Source: Dehalococcoidia bacterium UBA1123 | GTDB lineage: Bacteria; Chloroflexota; Dehalococcoidia; Lucifugimonadales; UBA1123 | Direction of reading: 5' to 3' | Length of the DNA: 6,279 bases | Assembly (NCBI GenBank): GCA_002313895.1 | Contig: DCAW01000019.1 | Coordinates: forward strand, 1-6,279 | Shown here: piece after piece, positions 5,129 to 6,279 of the stretch | Layout: each line of letters begins with the position of its first letter | Position numbering within the stretch: position 1 is the first letter of the stretch | Notes under the pieces: model-generated | What the model saw: only the letters and a program-made list of their open reading frames with translations | Database searches by the model: none | What the model was told of the DNA's origin: nothing | Program-made: the position numbers and the translations under genes

Positions 5129-6082
5129 CTAAACTCCTTGGCGGCTGATAGCGATGCTGGTTTGGGTTAAATACAACCGCGGCAAGTATACCAGAGACGA
5201 CATGAAAATAAGAGCAACCCAGACCAGAGTTGCGGCGCTCAGATGAATGGCTTTGGTCTCGGCTGTGAACCCTTCCCAGACAGTGACAGCGCCGAGTATT
5301 ATTTGCGCGGCAAAAATTAGCAACAATGTCGCCCCCGACCAGGCGACAGACGGGATGGACGCCATGCGCGACAGAGCGTTGATCGACGTGCCCACAAGCA
5401 ATATACCGACCAATGCGACAACGAACCGATGGCCCATGTTGATGGCGTAAGAGGTTCCTTCCGGCATTCGGTTGCCATCGAGACATCCAGGCCAATTCGG
5501 GCAGGAGGAGCCTGCTCCGTATCCGACCATATACGATCCAGAAAGTATCAACGCAAACACCCCAATCACGGTTGCGACTACGAGCAACTCCAGGTGGACT
5601 ATGGAAGGGCTGTCGTACGCTTCACCGGCAAGAGAACCCTCAGAATGCCAACCAGCCACTGCCGTGACGATCAGGCTTGCCACAAGCAATTCTGCGACGC
5701 CGAGATGGAACAGCACGAACCACCAGGCGAGTTCCGTGAGGACTGTGGCCCCGCCCAGCCCAGCGGCGATCAAAACAAGCGCAAATGCTAATAGCGATGG
5801 AACAAATACCCAACGTCTATGTCGGTAGTAAAACCATGTGATGACGGTGGTTCCCAGAACCAGGAGGCTGAGAACCGAGGCTGATAGCCTGTGCGAGTAC
5901 TCTATCAAGGTGGCGACCTCGAATGGAGGGATCAACTGACCATGGCATAAAGGCCAGTCGGGGCAGCCCAATCCTGAATCCGTCACTCTCACCACGCCGC
6001 CCAATGTAACCTGACCGAATGCAGCCAATATGGCCGCGATCACCACGATTCGGAAAACCGATTGAGTCCTATCCGACGACAC
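5129..6082 (-). CDS. ctaA: Heme A synthase (CtaA/COX15 family)
   Basis: Membrane enzyme that oxidises the C8 methyl of heme O to a formyl group, making heme A for the oxidase. The 317-residue protein shows the family's internal duplication, two four-helix halves. Each half carries an extracytoplasmic cysteine pair: Cys40/Cys46 in GCPDWPLCHG and Cys194/Cys200 in SCPNWPGCLDG. The four heme-ligand histidines are His64 (SHRLSA), His126 (FHLGVAEL), His218 (GHRFVVAL) and His280 (IHLSAATL). Glu61, three residues before His64, matches the essential Glu57-His60 arrangement in Bacillus subtilis CtaA. The start is GTG; an in-frame TGA at 6089-6091 rules out extension, and GGTGA (6089-6093), part of the extended anti-Shine-Dalgarno match, lies 6 nt upstream. 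It is the first gene of the cluster in view and is followed after 12 nt by ctaB in the same frame. Confidence 0.97.
   Translation of the reverse strand: MSSDRTQSVFRIVVIAAILAAFGQVTLGGVVRVTDSGLGCPDWPLCHGQLIPPFEVATLIEYSHRLSASVLSLLVLGTTVITWFYYRHRRWVFVPSLLAFALVLIAAGLGGATVLTELAWWFVLFHLGVAELLVASLIVTAVAGWHSEGSLAGEAYDSPSIVHLELLVVATVIGVFALILSGSYMVGYGAGSSCPNWPGCLDGNRMPEGTSYAINMGHRFVVALVGILLVGTSINALSRMASIPSVAWSGATLLLIFAAQIILGAVTVWEGFTAETKAIHLSAATLVWVALIFMSSLVYLPRLYLTQTSIAISRQGV
5134..5139 (-). promoter_or_regulatory. Putative ribosome binding site of ctaB inside the ctaA end
   Basis: On the minus strand this reads AAGGAG, overlapping the last sense codons of ctaA. It lies 17 nt from the ctaB ATG, well beyond the usual 5-9 nt. 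No start codon lies closer, and the in-frame ctaA stop prevents an upstream start, so this ATG stands. Ribosomes finishing ctaA may reinitiate here. Confidence 0.4.
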
Positions 6083-6189
6083 GAGGATTCACCGATGGCT
6101 AGCGGGTAGTTTGGTGTAATGGTCAAGGACCCGCGAATCAAGTTTTACTAAGGCCTTGAGTAAGTATGTGCAATATTTCACGAACGAAC

Positions 6190-6217
6190 ATTATCACACG
6201 AGAGAGCAGGGCGTCAA
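6190..6217 (-). promoter_or_regulatory. Putative extended -10 promoter for ctaA-ctaB
   Basis: On the minus strand TTGACG (-35, 6212-6217) is followed after 16 nt by GATAAT (-10, 6190-6195). The -10 is preceded by TGT, giving the extended -10 form TGTGATAAT. Each hexamer matches the housekeeping consensus at 5 of 6 positions. The expected transcription start is near 6183. It is the best promoter match seen in the window and points into ctaA. Confidence 0.6.
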
Positions 6218-6225
6218 CAGATTTT

Positions 6226-6248
6226 GGATCATCTTCAGTTGATGATCC
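6226..6248. repeat. Perfect 8-bp inverted repeat upstream of the ctaA promoter
   Basis: GGATCATC (6226-6233) and GATGATCC (6241-6248) are exact reverse complements separated by 7 nt. The near edge is 8 bp upstream of the -35 box and the centre is at about -54 from the predicted start, a place where activators bind. It could instead be a terminator stem of an upstream gene, but no T-run follows on either strand. Confidence 0.5.
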
Positions 6249-6279
6249 GCCAGCAAATTATGATGCAGCGAACGTGTAT

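Larger units (their letters stand above)
6083..6279 (-). other. Upstream non-coding region and ctaA leader
   Basis: No convincing gene is seen in this 197-nt stretch. It contains a strong promoter candidate (6190-6217), an inverted repeat just upstream of it (6226-6248), and a predicted leader of roughly 100 nt before the ctaA GTG. The leader has small self-complementary stretches such as GGTC-AAG-GACC (6121-6131, + strand) but no clear terminator. A + strand frame opens at 6242 and runs off the window after 12 codons; it lacks a ribosome binding site, so a divergent gene cannot be judged. Confidence 0.5.

Noticed and set aside
4920..5495. A 191-codon minus-strand frame spanning the ctaA-ctaB junction
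   Set aside because: It overlaps two well-supported genes in another frame, is rich in His, Arg and Cys with no domain, and lacks a reason to exist; it is a shadow frame.
5429..5828. Plus-strand frames antisense to ctaA (about 120 codons each)
   Set aside because: Two overlapping frames of similar length with no domain or start signal, opposite a clear heme A synthase.
6089..6181. A 30-codon GTG frame upstream of and in frame with ctaA, ending at TGA 6089-6091
   Set aside because: No Shine-Dalgarno sequence, start at or next to the predicted transcription start, and no recognisable character; could only be a leaderless peptide, for which there is no support.
6226..6248. Rho-independent terminator of an upstream gene
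   Set aside because: The stem is clear but no T-run follows on either strand; an operator position fits better.
6242..6279. Start of a divergent plus-strand gene
   Set aside because: Only 12 codons are visible before the window ends, and no ribosome binding site precedes the ATG.

Overview
The window holds a complete minus-strand gene cluster for an aa3/caa3-type (heme-copper type A1) cytochrome c oxidase and its heme A synthesis. Transcription runs from high to low coordinates: ctaA (heme A synthase), ctaB (heme O synthase), coxB/ctaC (subunit II carrying CuA and a fused cytochrome c), coxA/ctaD (subunit I), coxC/ctaE (subunit III), coxD/ctaF (subunit IV). This is the cta order known from Bacillus. 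All catalytic ligands I looked for are present, no gene is broken, and no mobile element, RNA gene or CRISPR array is visible.

Layout. 6083-6279 is a non-coding leader with an 8-bp inverted repeat and an extended -10 promoter reading into ctaA. ctaA (5129-6082) and ctaB (4235-5116) lie 12 nt apart in the same frame. The 160-nt ctaB-coxB gap is not empty. It has a consensus-like promoter (TTGACT-17-TAGATT), a GAAA-tetraloop hairpin near the predicted RNA 5' end and a ribosome binding site, so the four structural genes probably also have their own transcript. coxB (2977-4074) is followed by a 69-nt gap. That gap contains a 12-codon reading frame with its own Shine-Dalgarno sequence, whose stop overlaps the coxA start as ATGA. 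coxA (1030-2907), coxC (393-1013, TTG start) and coxD (1-309) complete the cluster; the coxD stop codon is the first triplet of the window.

How the genes work together. CtaB farnesylates heme b to heme O and CtaA oxidises heme O to heme A. Heme A is inserted into CoxA as low-spin heme a and high-spin heme a3. Electrons enter CoxB through its own heme c, pass to CuA, then heme a, then the heme a3-CuB centre, where O2 is reduced and protons are pumped. CoxC and CoxD are small membrane subunits.

Organism. The window suggests an aerobic bacterium of moderate GC content that uses ATG, GTG and TTG starts. The Bacillus-like subunit split (14-helix subunit I, 5-helix subunit III), the fused cytochrome c and the general sequence character suggest Chloroflexota (perhaps SAR202 or Dehalococcoidia-like) from an environmental genome. 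This is an impression from family memory, not a demonstrated assignment. I see no sign of a new enzymatic system. The less ordinary material is in the intergenic regulatory DNA and the coxB/coxA junction.
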